DNA of 64,000 nucleotides from Bog-756 sp963734435 (GTDB lineage Bacteria > Actinomycetota > Acidimicrobiia > Acidimicrobiales > RAAP-2), in NCBI GenBank assembly GCA_963734435.1, contig CAVTHA010000015.1, positions 124,001 through 188,000 of the forward strand, in the 5' to 3' direction. Both the position numbers and the translations under genes were made by a program. The notes under the pieces are model-generated. The model made no database searches and had not been told where the DNA came from. It saw only the letters and a program-made list of their open reading frames with translations. This document shows, in pieces, positions 42,960-51,053 of this stretch; position 1 is the first letter of the stretch, and each line of letters starts with the position of its first letter.

Positions 42960-44141
42960 GTGCGCGCTGTCCAGTTCGACATGGCCGATCCGGCGTTCCC
43001 GGCATCGTTGGTGGACCTGCCCGAGCCGGCGCTACCGGGCCCGGCATGGGCACGCGTCGCGGTCGGGAGCGGCGGGATCTGCGGGAGCGATCTGCATCTG
43101 TTCTCGCAGAACGTGGGACCGTCCCCGGCGCTGGCCTCGATGGGGACGATCCCCTTCCTGCTGGGCCACGAGATCGCCGGTGAGGTGACCGAGCCTGGAT
43201 CGCAATGCCCTTTCCCGGCCGGGACCCGGGTGGCGGTCGACCCCTGCATACCGTGCACGGCTCGGGGCATCGATCCGCCCTGTACGAACTGCGCCCGGGG
43301 ATGGACGTCGTCGTGCCTCCATCTCGACAGCGGCGTCCTCAGCCGCGGTCGAACGCTCGGGTATACGTCTGACCTGGGCGGCGGGTGGTGCGAGCAGGTA
43401 CTGGCTCACACCACGATGCTGCATGCCATCCCCGAAGACGTGCCTGACTCCATCGCCTGCCTGCACGAACCGGTCTCCATCGCCTGCCACGGACTTCTCC
43501 GCGCCCCGCCGTCTGACGGACAGCCGGTCCTCGTGGTTGGCGCCGGGATCATCGGGTTGGCCTCGATCGCCGCGGTCCGAGGTCTCTTCCCGCGGTGTCC
43601 GGTGACGGTGCTGGCCCGGCATCCCTACCAGGCCGAAGCGGCGTCCCGGTGTGGGGCCGACCACGTGGTGAGGACCGAACCCGACAACGGCCACTACGAG
43701 GAACTGGCGAGCCTGGTCGGAGCCCGCGTGGTCGGTCACAAGGCGCACGTGATGCTGATGGGCGGCTTCCCGCATGTCGTCGAAGCCGTGGGCTCTCCCC
43801 AGTCGGTGACCGAGGCGCTCCGCGCCGTGGCCCACCGTGGCACCGTGCTCCTGTTGGGCGCGGCCGGCATCAGCAAGGTCGACCTGACGCCGGTGTGGTA
43901 CAAGGAGGCGGCCCTGGTGGGTTCGATCGACCACACCGTGGATGCCGGCCCGGCTCCCGGGCTGGCCGGCGGTCCCGACCGTCACTCGGTGGATCGGGCA
44001 CTCGACATCCTGGCCGCCGGCCTGCTCCCCGGCGAGGCCGTCATCACCCACCGGTTCGGGCTCGAGGAGTACCGGGAAGCGGTCAGCACCGCCCTGGACC
44101 GGAGTAATTCGCTCGCCATCAAGGTGGTCTTCCACCCCTAG
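42960..44141 (+). CDS. Zinc-dependent alcohol dehydrogenase (MDR family)
   Basis: A 393-residue medium-chain dehydrogenase. Catalytic zinc ligands are Cys41 and His70-Glu71 (LLGHEIAGE). Structural cysteines are at 96, 99, 108, 111 and 119, spaced more widely than usual because of an inserted ARGIDPP loop. The NAD site is VVGAGIIGLASIAAV. GTG 42960 begins the typical MRAVQF strand; an ATG at 42906 would add 18 residues without homology. The SDR gene follows 54 bp later, and the two probably oxidise successive alcohols of one pathway (inference). Confidence 0.88.
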   Translation: MRAVQFDMADPAFPASLVDLPEPALPGPAWARVAVGSGGICGSDLHLFSQNVGPSPALASMGTIPFLLGHEIAGEVTEPGSQCPFPAGTRVAVDPCIPCTARGIDPPCTNCARGWTSSCLHLDSGVLSRGRTLGYTSDLGGGWCEQVLAHTTMLHAIPEDVPDSIACLHEPVSIACHGLLRAPPSDGQPVLVVGAGIIGLASIAAVRGLFPRCPVTVLARHPYQAEAASRCGADHVVRTEPDNGHYEELASLVGARVVGHKAHVMLMGGFPHVVEAVGSPQSVTEALRAVAHRGTVLLLGAAGISKVDLTPVWYKEAALVGSIDHTVDAGPAPGLAGGPDRHSVDRALDILAAGLLPGEAVITHRFGLEEYREAVSTALDRSNSLAIKVVFHP

Positions 44142-44195
44142 GCCAGCGAGAGCGATCCTGAGCGCAGCAGCCGTACAGAGCAGAACGGAGACACC

Positions 44196-45050
44196 ATGAA
44201 CGGTCTCGAGGGCCGATGCTTCGTCGTCACGGGAGCGGCGTCGGGGATCGGCTGGGCGTGTGCGAGCCGGCTGGTGGCCGAAGGGTCTCAAGTGATGGGG
44301 GCCGACATCACCGACCTACCCGCCGACCGGTCGGACGACTCGGGATGGCCCGACGCGGCCGGGGATGTCTGTGCCTTCCATCCGGTCGATGTCGTGGACG
44401 AGACCTCGGTCGTGGAGCTGGTGGACGCGGCGGTGCGGCTTGGAGGGCGCATCGACGGCGTGGTCCACGCCGCCGGGGTGGCCGGTGGCGGGCCCGTGCA
44501 CATGCTCCCGGCGGCGGAATGGCAACGCGTCCTCGGCATCAACCTCACCGGCACCTACCTGGTGGCAAAGCACGTGATCACATCGATGTTGGATCATCCT
44601 CGGGAGGGTGGGCCCCAGGGCGCGGTCGTCACCGTGGCCAGCATCGAAGGGCTCGAGGGAACGGCCGGTGGTAGCGCCTATAGCGCCTCCAAGGGCGGCA
44701 CCGTCCTGCTCACCCGAAGCATGGCCATCGACTATGCCGGTCGGGGGATCAGGGTGAACGCGGTCTGCCCGGGGTTCATCGACACCCCCATGACCCGGGC
44801 GGTCTTTGACGGACCGGGGCTGGAGGAGGCCAAGGCCCTGGCCATCGCCGAGCACAAGCTGCGCCGGCTGGGCCGGCCGGAGGAGATCGCCGGCGCGGTG
44901 GCGTTCCTGCTGTCGGACGATGCATCGTTCATCACGGGCCACGCCCTGGCGGTGGACGGTGGCTATACCGCCGGGCGGGACCACGGTGTCACCGAGATGC
45001 TGGGGCTGTCCTCACCGAGCGATCTACGCTCGTCATCGACCGGAGACTGA
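44196..45050 (+). CDS. Short-chain dehydrogenase/reductase (SDR)
   Basis: A 284-residue classical SDR. The cofactor motif is TGAASGIG (12-19). Asp at the end of beta-2 (ADITD) favours NAD over NADP. The catalytic set is Ser149, Tyr162 and Lys166 (YSASK), and NPG/VCPGF follows. The C-terminus (after about 250) is slightly longer than usual. It follows the zinc alcohol dehydrogenase and is convergent with the carboxymuconolactone-decarboxylase-like gene, overlapping it by 18 bp at the stops. Confidence 0.92.
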   Translation: MNGLEGRCFVVTGAASGIGWACASRLVAEGSQVMGADITDLPADRSDDSGWPDAAGDVCAFHPVDVVDETSVVELVDAAVRLGGRIDGVVHAAGVAGGGPVHMLPAAEWQRVLGINLTGTYLVAKHVITSMLDHPREGGPQGAVVTVASIEGLEGTAGGSAYSASKGGTVLLTRSMAIDYAGRGIRVNAVCPGFIDTPMTRAVFDGPGLEEAKALAIAEHKLRRLGRPEEIAGAVAFLLSDDASFITGHALAVDGGYTAGRDHGVTEMLGLSSPSDLRSSSTGD

Positions 45051-45638
45051 GGACTCCGTTGGCCCTTTTGGTCCTCCCTCGACGTGCTCGGCGGCCGTGA
45101 CCGCCGAAGGTTCCAGGGGCACCCGCAGCGAGCGAAGAACGGTGGACAGCATCACGTAGTGGCCGATGAGCATGACCAACTCGACCAGTGAGTCGCTGTC
45201 CAATCGTCCAGCCAGGCGATCCCAGGTCTCGTCGCCGACCGCGCCCTGGCCGGCCGTCTCGTCCACCGCCGCCAGGACTGCCCGCTCGAACGGGTCCCAT
45301 GCCACGTCGGACACATTGCCGCCGAGCGCGGCCATTTCCGCGGGCGTGATGCCCTGGGCTGCTCCCAGTGGGATGTGGTGCGCCCACTCGTAGGGTGCGT
45401 CGAAGCGGAACGCCACCCGCAGGATCACCAGCTCCCGGAGCCGTCCCGGCAGCTGGCCCCCGAGCAGGGCCCCGCCGAACCCGAGCCACCTCCGGAAGAG
45501 CTCCGGCTGGCGCGCCAGGGTCGTGAAGAGGTGCATCGGCTCTTCGAGTCCTCCCGGCGAGCTGGCCAACAGCCGGGAGAGCAGCTCGCTCCATTCAGCC
45601 GGCGGCAGCGGGGGAATTCGCGGTCGGGGCATCGACAT
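45033..45638 (-). CDS. Carboxymuconolactone decarboxylase (AhpD-like) family protein
   Basis: A 201-residue all-helical protein. Its core has LRELVILRVAFRFDAPYEWAHHIPLGAAQGI, the CMD signature with a His pair where peroxidase-type AhpD proteins carry CxxC. Without those cysteines it should be a decarboxylase-like or isomerase-like member rather than a peroxidase. ATG 45636-45638 has GGGGG 7 nt upstream. It follows the P450 gene by 17 bp on the same strand, so it is probably its operon partner. Confidence 0.87.
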   Translation of the reverse strand: MSMPRPRIPPLPPAEWSELLSRLLASSPGGLEEPMHLFTTLARQPELFRRWLGFGGALLGGQLPGRLRELVILRVAFRFDAPYEWAHHIPLGAAQGITPAEMAALGGNVSDVAWDPFERAVLAAVDETAGQGAVGDETWDRLAGRLDSDSLVELVMLIGHYVMLSTVLRSLRVPLEPSAVTAAEHVEGGPKGPTESSVSGR

Positions 45639-45655
45639 GCGGCTACCCCCGTCGC

Positions 45656-46846
45656 CTAGGAAGGCGTGAACTCGAGCGGCAGACGGTCGGCTTGGCGGAT
45701 GCCGGGGGAGAAGTGGATCTCGACCCCGTCGGGGATCCGGTAGTCGGGGATCCGGCGATGCAGCTCCTCGAGGGCCACCCTGAGCTCGAGACGGGCCAGA
45801 TGGGCCCCGAGGCACGAGTGGTTGGCACCCCCGAATGCGACGTGGCGGTTCGGCTGCCTGGCGAAGTCGACGATGGGTTCGCTGAACTCGGACTCGTCGT
45901 CGTTGGCGGCGCCGATGGCGAGCATGACCGCGTCGCCGGCCTTCAGATCGACTCCGCCGATCCTCACGTCTTGCTTCACCGCTCTCGGTATGACCATGAC
46001 CGGGGTGAGCCACCTGAGCAGCTCCTCCACGGCGGCCGGTATGAGGGATGGGTCGTCGACGAGTTGGTGCCGGTGCTCCGGATGCCCGGCGAGGAAGCTG
46101 ACCATGCAATCGAGGGTGGCCGTCACCGTGTCGAGACCGCCCAGGAGGAGCAGATGGCTGATGCCGAGCAATTCCTCCTCGGTCAGATCCCTACCGTCGA
46201 TCGTCGAGTGGACGATGCGTGACAGGAGGGTGTCGGTGGGCTCCTCACGGCAGCGGGCGATCGTGATCCGGAAGTACTCGCTGATCTCGTGGGCGGTCTG
46301 GGCCCGGATGCGCTGCGCCCCCTCGAAGTCGCCGGGGTCGACGGGAGGCCTGATCGAGTCGTCACGCCAACGCAGGAAGCGTGGCAGGTCCTCGTTCGGG
46401 AGTCCCATCAAGGCCAGGAATATCTGCGACGGCAGAGGTGTGGCGATCTCCTCGTGGAAGTCGCAGCTTCCCCGTCCAGCCACGTCGTCGATCAGGCCCC
46501 GTACGATCCGGCGGACGTCCGGTTCGAGCTTGGTGATCTCCCGTGGGACGAACTCAGGGCTCAGCAGCCGTCGGTAGGCGGTGTGTTGGGGCGGATCGAA
46601 CTCCAAGGGGATGAGCGGCTGTTCTCCGAGGTTGAGGTTCCCCCCGGCGGAGGTGAAGTACTCAGGATGCCGCAGAGCCCAGTTGACGTCCTCGTAGCGG
46701 GAGATGAGCACGACGGCGAGATCGCCCATGGCCGTTCGCGCCACCGGGCAGGAGGTTCGGATCTCTCGGTAAGCCGGATGAGGGTCGTCAGCCACACCCG
46801 GCGAAAAGAGGGCCGATGCCACATCGGGGTCGGACACGTCGGTCAT
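45656..46846 (-). CDS. Cytochrome P450
   Basis: A 396-residue soluble P450. The I-helix motif is GGLDT (236-240), the ExxR pair is Glu275-Arg278, and the heme loop is FGGANHSCLG with Cys345. In the oxygen motif an acid (Asp) replaces the usual Glu/Thr pair order, seen in several actinobacterial steroid or terpene P450s. GGGAGG precedes the ATG. A GAACGTTC palindrome sits 15 bp upstream. It is followed by the CMD-like gene. No ferredoxin gene is adjacent. Confidence 0.93.
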   Translation of the reverse strand: MTDVSDPDVASALFSPGVADDPHPAYREIRTSCPVARTAMGDLAVVLISRYEDVNWALRHPEYFTSAGGNLNLGEQPLIPLEFDPPQHTAYRRLLSPEFVPREITKLEPDVRRIVRGLIDDVAGRGSCDFHEEIATPLPSQIFLALMGLPNEDLPRFLRWRDDSIRPPVDPGDFEGAQRIRAQTAHEISEYFRITIARCREEPTDTLLSRIVHSTIDGRDLTEEELLGISHLLLLGGLDTVTATLDCMVSFLAGHPEHRHQLVDDPSLIPAAVEELLRWLTPVMVIPRAVKQDVRIGGVDLKAGDAVMLAIGAANDDESEFSEPIVDFARQPNRHVAFGGANHSCLGAHLARLELRVALEELHRRIPDYRIPDGVEIHFSPGIRQADRLPLEFTPS

Positions 46847-46861
46847 TGGATCCTCCCAAAC

Positions 46862-46869
46862 GAACGTTC
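46862..46869. promoter_or_regulatory. GAACGTTC palindrome upstream of the P450 start
   Basis: An 8-bp perfect palindrome lies 15 bp before the ATG of the minus-strand P450 gene. Such GAACGTTC cores occur in TetR-type operators. Short enough to be chance. Confidence 0.3.
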
Positions 46870-46979
46870 AATGTCCACGATAGGCGATCGCTGCCCGGGA
46901 AGCCCAGAGTGCAGCCGAGCACGATGTCGGTCATCACCGGCTGCTGTCCACCCCTGGTCCGGGCAGGAGCCCGCAGGGA

Positions 46980-47210
46980 TCAGCGGGACTTGAGGCTGTG
47001 CAGTCCCCGCTTGGTGCGCCGGAACGGGAACACCCGCCTGGTGGCCTGTCGCACCGCCCGCGGGGACAGTGACGCCGACTTGGCCGGTGACACCGGCCTC
47101 GTCTCCCACCGTGGGTCGTCGAACAGGTCAACTCTCTGGGTGTCGGAGAAGACGAGAGAGGAGTCCGACCACGGGTCTGTATGGTTCAACGCCGGCCGCC
47201 GTCTGATCAT
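46980..47210 (-). CDS. Possible small basic protein (76 aa)
   Basis: The 458-bp gap between the P450 and the reductoisomerase-like gene contains this frame: ATG 47208-47210 to 46980. The product has an acidic-aromatic middle (DLFDDPRWETRP) and a strongly basic tail (RRTKRGLHSLKSR). TAAATT lies seven bases before the ATG and there is no Shine-Dalgarno, compatible with a leaderless mRNA. I do not recognise a family. Nothing else stands out in the gap. Confidence 0.35.
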   Translation of the reverse strand: MIRRRPALNHTDPWSDSSLVFSDTQRVDLFDDPRWETRPVSPAKSASLSPRAVRQATRRVFPFRRTKRGLHSLKSR

Positions 47211-47304
47211 GGCGGGCAATTTACCGTCCGGGTGCGGGAAGATCGGGGATGGGGCCCGACCCGGCTGGCGGTAGTGGCGGACCGGGGACGATGCCCGTCC
47301 GCGA

Positions 47305-48273
47305 TCAGATTCGGCGTTCACCCAGCTTCGTGCGCAGATCTTCTTCGAAGGCCAGGATGGCCGGCGCCGTGGCCTTGTCTCGAAGCACGGTGAGCTCGGG
47401 GTACCCGGCGTCCCGCTCGGCATCCCATTCGTCGGCGAAGTGACCGGTGGCGATGTAATCGACCAGCTCGCGCATGGTGGCGGCGATATCGAGGTGCTGG
47501 TAGCGGCCGGCGCGCGACAGCTGTCCGTACTGGCTGGTGGGGGAGTGGTAGGCCATCTGCGCCGCGCCACCCTCGAGCCTCACGAGACGGTAGGTCCGTT
47601 CCACCTCGCCGGACAGCACCAGTTCTGTGACGATTGCCTCGATCGGTATGCCCTGTTCCAACATCACCTGGACGAAGGACTCACTGACCCGGCGTAGGAC
47701 GGGCGAGAGCGCTTGCTCGACGGCCAGGTCGAGCACGGCCTCCTGATGTGCGCTGAGTTCTATGGCGCCTTGCCGGAGGCCGCCGATGGCCTTGGCCACA
47801 GCCAGTACCCGGGAGCGGGCCATCCCCGTGGCGTCGTGATGGACCCCGACGGCGGTGATGAATCCGACACCTTCGAGGTAGCAGCGCCGGACCTCCGGTC
47901 CGAGCATGCGGGGTGCCACCATGCCGACGTCACAGGTCAGGTCGAGCCGCCCGAAGGCCAGCGTGTACCCGCTGGCCACGATCACCGTCGCATCGTCCCG
48001 GGGCCGGAGCGGCAGGCCGGGGATGACGTCGTCCGGGACGAGGACACAGATGACGTCAGCCTGGCTGGCTTCGTCCAGGTGGCGGGGGGCGAAACCGTCG
48101 GACTCGGCGGCATCTCTGGTCGGGTCCGCTCGCACGCACACACTGACGTCGACCCCCGAATCGCGCAGATTCAGGGCCCAGGACCGACCCTGGTTGCCGT
48201 AGCCGACGACCGCAGTCCGCTTGCCGGCCAGGGCGTCGAGGTCAGCGTCGGCTTCACCGATGATCACAGACAT
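47305..48273 (-). CDS. Ketol-acid reductoisomerase-like protein
   Basis: A 322-residue IlvC-family protein. The NADPH-binding turn is VVGYGNQGRSWALNLRDSG. The middle strand reads MVAPRMLGPEVRRCYLEG, where true IlvC enzymes read MVAPKGPGHTVR. The C-terminal knotted domain keeps the DLAVEQ acid pair and the second acid cluster (VTELVLSGEVERT), followed by SQYG. The changed phosphate/substrate loop and lack of ilvB/ilvN/ilvD nearby suggest a paralogue with another 2-keto or hydroxamate-like substrate. ATG 48271-48273 is used; an in-frame ATG at 48300 would add nine residues. Confidence 0.85.
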   Translation of the reverse strand: MSVIIGEADADLDALAGKRTAVVGYGNQGRSWALNLRDSGVDVSVCVRADPTRDAAESDGFAPRHLDEASQADVICVLVPDDVIPGLPLRPRDDATVIVASGYTLAFGRLDLTCDVGMVAPRMLGPEVRRCYLEGVGFITAVGVHHDATGMARSRVLAVAKAIGGLRQGAIELSAHQEAVLDLAVEQALSPVLRRVSESFVQVMLEQGIPIEAIVTELVLSGEVERTYRLVRLEGGAAQMAYHSPTSQYGQLSRAGRYQHLDIAATMRELVDYIATGHFADEWDAERDAGYPELTVLRDKATAPAILAFEEDLRTKLGERRI

Positions 48274-48409
48274 GACGCGACCGTACCCCCACGTTCCCAC
48301 TGGGCACTGAGCGCGCCGCGGTGGTGTCTACCGGCTCCCATGGACCGGCGCATTCGCCGAGGACTCATTAGTCTCGGGCCCCAGCGACGAGGATTGGATC
48401 TGATCGACC

Positions 48410-49822
48410 GTGCTCCTCCCTGGGGTCCACCGCTGGTGCCGACAGCCAGGTCGACGGGTGGCGGTGGCCGGAACCGGGCTGGCGTTGCTCCTTGCTGCCG
48501 GTGCCTGTTCCTCGATGCCCTCGGCCGTGGCCACAGGAGCGGCGAAGGGAGCCGGGCCTTCACACGAGGTCGGGGTGGTCACCGACACCTTCGTCGACCG
48601 GTCGAGGCCCACCGCGGCGTGGGGACCAAGCCCCGGGCTCCGGTCGCGCACCCTGGTGACCTCGGTCTTCTACCCCACCGCCACTTCCGTGTATCGCCCG
48701 ACCGGGTCCGGGCCGCTGGTGGTGGTCGGTGCGGCTCCGGACCGAGCCCACGCCCCGTATCCCCTGATCGTCTTCGCCCACGGGCTCGGAGCCACTCCGG
48801 GCGACTACCGGGAACTGCTTTCGAGCTGGGCCTCGGCCGGGTTCGTGGTGGCCGCCCCGCTGTTCCCCCTGTCCAGTGGCGAGACGCCGGACGGCCCCGA
48901 CGGCGGTGACGTCGTCAACCAGCCTGCGGACATCAGCTATGTCATCGGCTCGGTCGTCCAGGCTTCGGCCGGGCCCTCGGGGCCACTTTCCGGGCTCGTC
49001 GACCCCCAGGAGATCGGGGCGGCCGGACATTCCAACGGCGCCATCACCACGTTGGGCCTCATCGCCAACACCTGCTGCCAGGACTCGCGGGTGAAGGCCG
49101 CAATCGTGATGGCCGGGACGACCGAGGGGTTCCCGTCCGGACAATACGACTTCTCGCACACTCCTCCGCTCCTATTGGTGCACGGCACAGCCGACGAGCT
49201 CGTGCCCTATCGCAGCGGGGTCCTCGTGTTCAATGAGGCCCGGGGGCCCAAGGGCCTCCTGACCATACGCGGCGGATCCCATGGTGCCGCGGCCGGGCTG
49301 TCTCCGGCTTCGTCCGCAACCGTGGTCTCGGAAACCATCGAGTTCTTCGACGCCTACCTGCGCCACCAGGCGGCCGCCGTCAAGCGCCTGTCCGGCCCGG
49401 ATCGATCAGCCACGACGTCCCTGATCTTCGCTCCGGCGGTCGGCTCCCGCGCTCACCTCCCTGTTCCACCAGCTCCGGTGGCCCATCTGCATGCCAGCGT
49501 GACGCCGGACAGCGGGCTCAGCGACGGGCAGAAGGTCACCGTCCGGTGGAGCGGGTACACCGCCGGAAAGGTCGTTAACGTCCTCGAGTGCTCCAACCTC
49601 GATCTCTCGACCGCCTCGTCGGTCGGGTGCGACTTCTCGAACGCCAAGATCCTGTATCCGGACCCGAAGGGGAGCGGATCGTTGGGGCTCAAGGTCGTGA
49701 CCGGCCGCGTGGGCAACGGAGTTTGCGACGGTGTCCATCAAGGGTGTTCGATCGTCGTCAACAACAGCAGCTCCACCGATCCGTCGGAGTCCCGCCAACT
49801 ACCGATCCACTTCGCGCCATGA
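48410..49822 (+). CDS. Alpha/beta hydrolase lipoprotein with neocarzinostatin-like C-terminal domain
   Basis: A 470-residue exported lipoprotein. A basic start, hydrophobic stretch and lipobox AGAC (Cys33) lead into a chlorophyllase/PAF-acetylhydrolase-like hydrolase with nucleophile GHSNG (Ser208), HGTADELVP and GGSHG for the Asp and His of the triad. From about residue 360 a separate beta-sandwich domain follows. It starts VTPDSGLSDGQKVTV and contains two Cys pairs (LECSNL...GCDF and GVCDG...GCSIVVNN), as in neocarzinostatin-family apoproteins, which bind hydrophobic ligands. The fusion suggests surface hydrolysis of a lipophilic ester presented by the C-terminal domain (inference). GTG 48410 lacks a clear ribosome site. 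Confidence 0.82.
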   Translation: MLLPGVHRWCRQPGRRVAVAGTGLALLLAAGACSSMPSAVATGAAKGAGPSHEVGVVTDTFVDRSRPTAAWGPSPGLRSRTLVTSVFYPTATSVYRPTGSGPLVVVGAAPDRAHAPYPLIVFAHGLGATPGDYRELLSSWASAGFVVAAPLFPLSSGETPDGPDGGDVVNQPADISYVIGSVVQASAGPSGPLSGLVDPQEIGAAGHSNGAITTLGLIANTCCQDSRVKAAIVMAGTTEGFPSGQYDFSHTPPLLLVHGTADELVPYRSGVLVFNEARGPKGLLTIRGGSHGAAAGLSPASSATVVSETIEFFDAYLRHQAAAVKRLSGPDRSATTSLIFAPAVGSRAHLPVPPAPVAHLHASVTPDSGLSDGQKVTVRWSGYTAGKVVNVLECSNLDLSTASSVGCDFSNAKILYPDPKGSGSLGLKVVTGRVGNGVCDGVHQGCSIVVNNSSSTDPSESRQLPIHFAP

Positions 49823-49904
49823 GGGACGTGGGCACCCCGGGGGTGACTGCGCCAGTCGTCGGCGCGGCGTGGGGCCCTTGGCACCGAGCTCAAGGAGGAG
49901 GGCG

Positions 49905-51017
49905 TTGAAGACGGAAGCGGCCGTACATTGGGAGCCCGGGCGGGAGTGGGAGATCGAGCCCGTCGACCTCGACCCACCCAAGGAGCATGAGGTCCTCGTC
50001 CGGTTGGTGGCCTCGGGCCTCTGCCATTCCGACGAGCATTTCCTGACCGGGGACATGCCGTTCCTCGGATCCATGATCGGCAGTCACGAAGGATCGGGCG
50101 TGGTCGAAGAGGTCGGCCCGGGCGTCACCGCCCTGGCGCCCGGTGATCACGTGGTCGCCAGTTTTCTCCCTCCCTGCGGCCACTGCCCTTCGTGCATCGA
50201 GGGTTATCAAGGCCTGTGCGACATGGGGATGCACATCGCCGACGGTTGGCAGGTGTCCGACCAGACCGCCCGACATCACGCCAAGGGCCAAGACCTGCGG
50301 ATCTTCTGCATGCTCGGGACGTTCGCCCGCCATACCGTCGGCCACGAGCGGTCATTCATCAAGATCGACGACGACTTACCGCTGGAACGCGCCTGTCTGG
50401 TTTCGTGCTGCGTGAGCACCGGGTGGGGTTCCGCCGTCCATCGCGCCGAGGTCAGGCCGGGTCAGGTGGTAGCCGTGATCGGTGCCGGAGGGGTGGGATC
50501 CGCGGCCATCCAGGCTGCACGATCGGCAGGTGCCCGGCGGATCGTGGCCGTGGACCCGGTGGCGTTCAAGCGGGAGATGGCCTCGACGTTCGGCGCCACG
50601 GACACCGTGGCCACGATCGGCGACGCCTTCTCCCTCATCCAGGACATGACCAGAGGGCGGATGTGCCATCGTGTGATCTGCACGATGTCGGTGGGCCAGG
50701 GCGAGCTCGTGGCCTCCATCATGGCCCTCGCCGCCAAGCGGGGAAGGGTGGTCATCACCAACGTCCACCCCTGGACGGAATCGGAGGTCTCCATGAGCAT
50801 GCTCGACCTCATGGTCATGGAGAAAGAGCTGGTCGGATCGGTCTTCGGGTCTTCACGCCCCGAGGCCGACGTCCCGCAGCTGCTCGAGCTGTACCGGGAC
50901 GGCCTGCTCGATCTCGACCGCATGGTGACCAACACCTACCCGCTCGAGCGGATCAACCAGGGCTACCAGGACATGCGTGACGGTCGCAACATCCGCGGCA
51001 TCGTCGTCCTTGAGTGA
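49905..51017 (+). CDS. NDMA-dependent (mycofactocin-type) zinc alcohol dehydrogenase
   Basis: A 370-residue MDR dehydrogenase of the NDMA-dependent family, in which the nicotinamide is tightly bound and electrons leave through mycofactocin or, in vitro, NDMA. Zinc ligands are Cys40 and His61-Glu62. Structural cysteines are 91, 94, 97 and 105. The NAD turn is GAGGVGSAAIQAARSAGA. Family features are GHERSFIKIDDDLPLERACLVSCCVSTGWGSA. TTG 49905 is used because AAGGAGGA sits 6 nt upstream. No mycofactocin biosynthesis genes are in the window. Likely oxidises primary alcohols from the catabolic clusters. Confidence 0.9.
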   Translation: MKTEAAVHWEPGREWEIEPVDLDPPKEHEVLVRLVASGLCHSDEHFLTGDMPFLGSMIGSHEGSGVVEEVGPGVTALAPGDHVVASFLPPCGHCPSCIEGYQGLCDMGMHIADGWQVSDQTARHHAKGQDLRIFCMLGTFARHTVGHERSFIKIDDDLPLERACLVSCCVSTGWGSAVHRAEVRPGQVVAVIGAGGVGSAAIQAARSAGARRIVAVDPVAFKREMASTFGATDTVATIGDAFSLIQDMTRGRMCHRVICTMSVGQGELVASIMALAAKRGRVVITNVHPWTESEVSMSMLDLMVMEKELVGSVFGSSRPEADVPQLLELYRDGLLDLDRMVTNTYPLERINQGYQDMRDGRNIRGIVVLE

Positions 51018-51053
51018 CCGGCCCGATCGGGTGATGGTGGTGATGGTGGTCAC

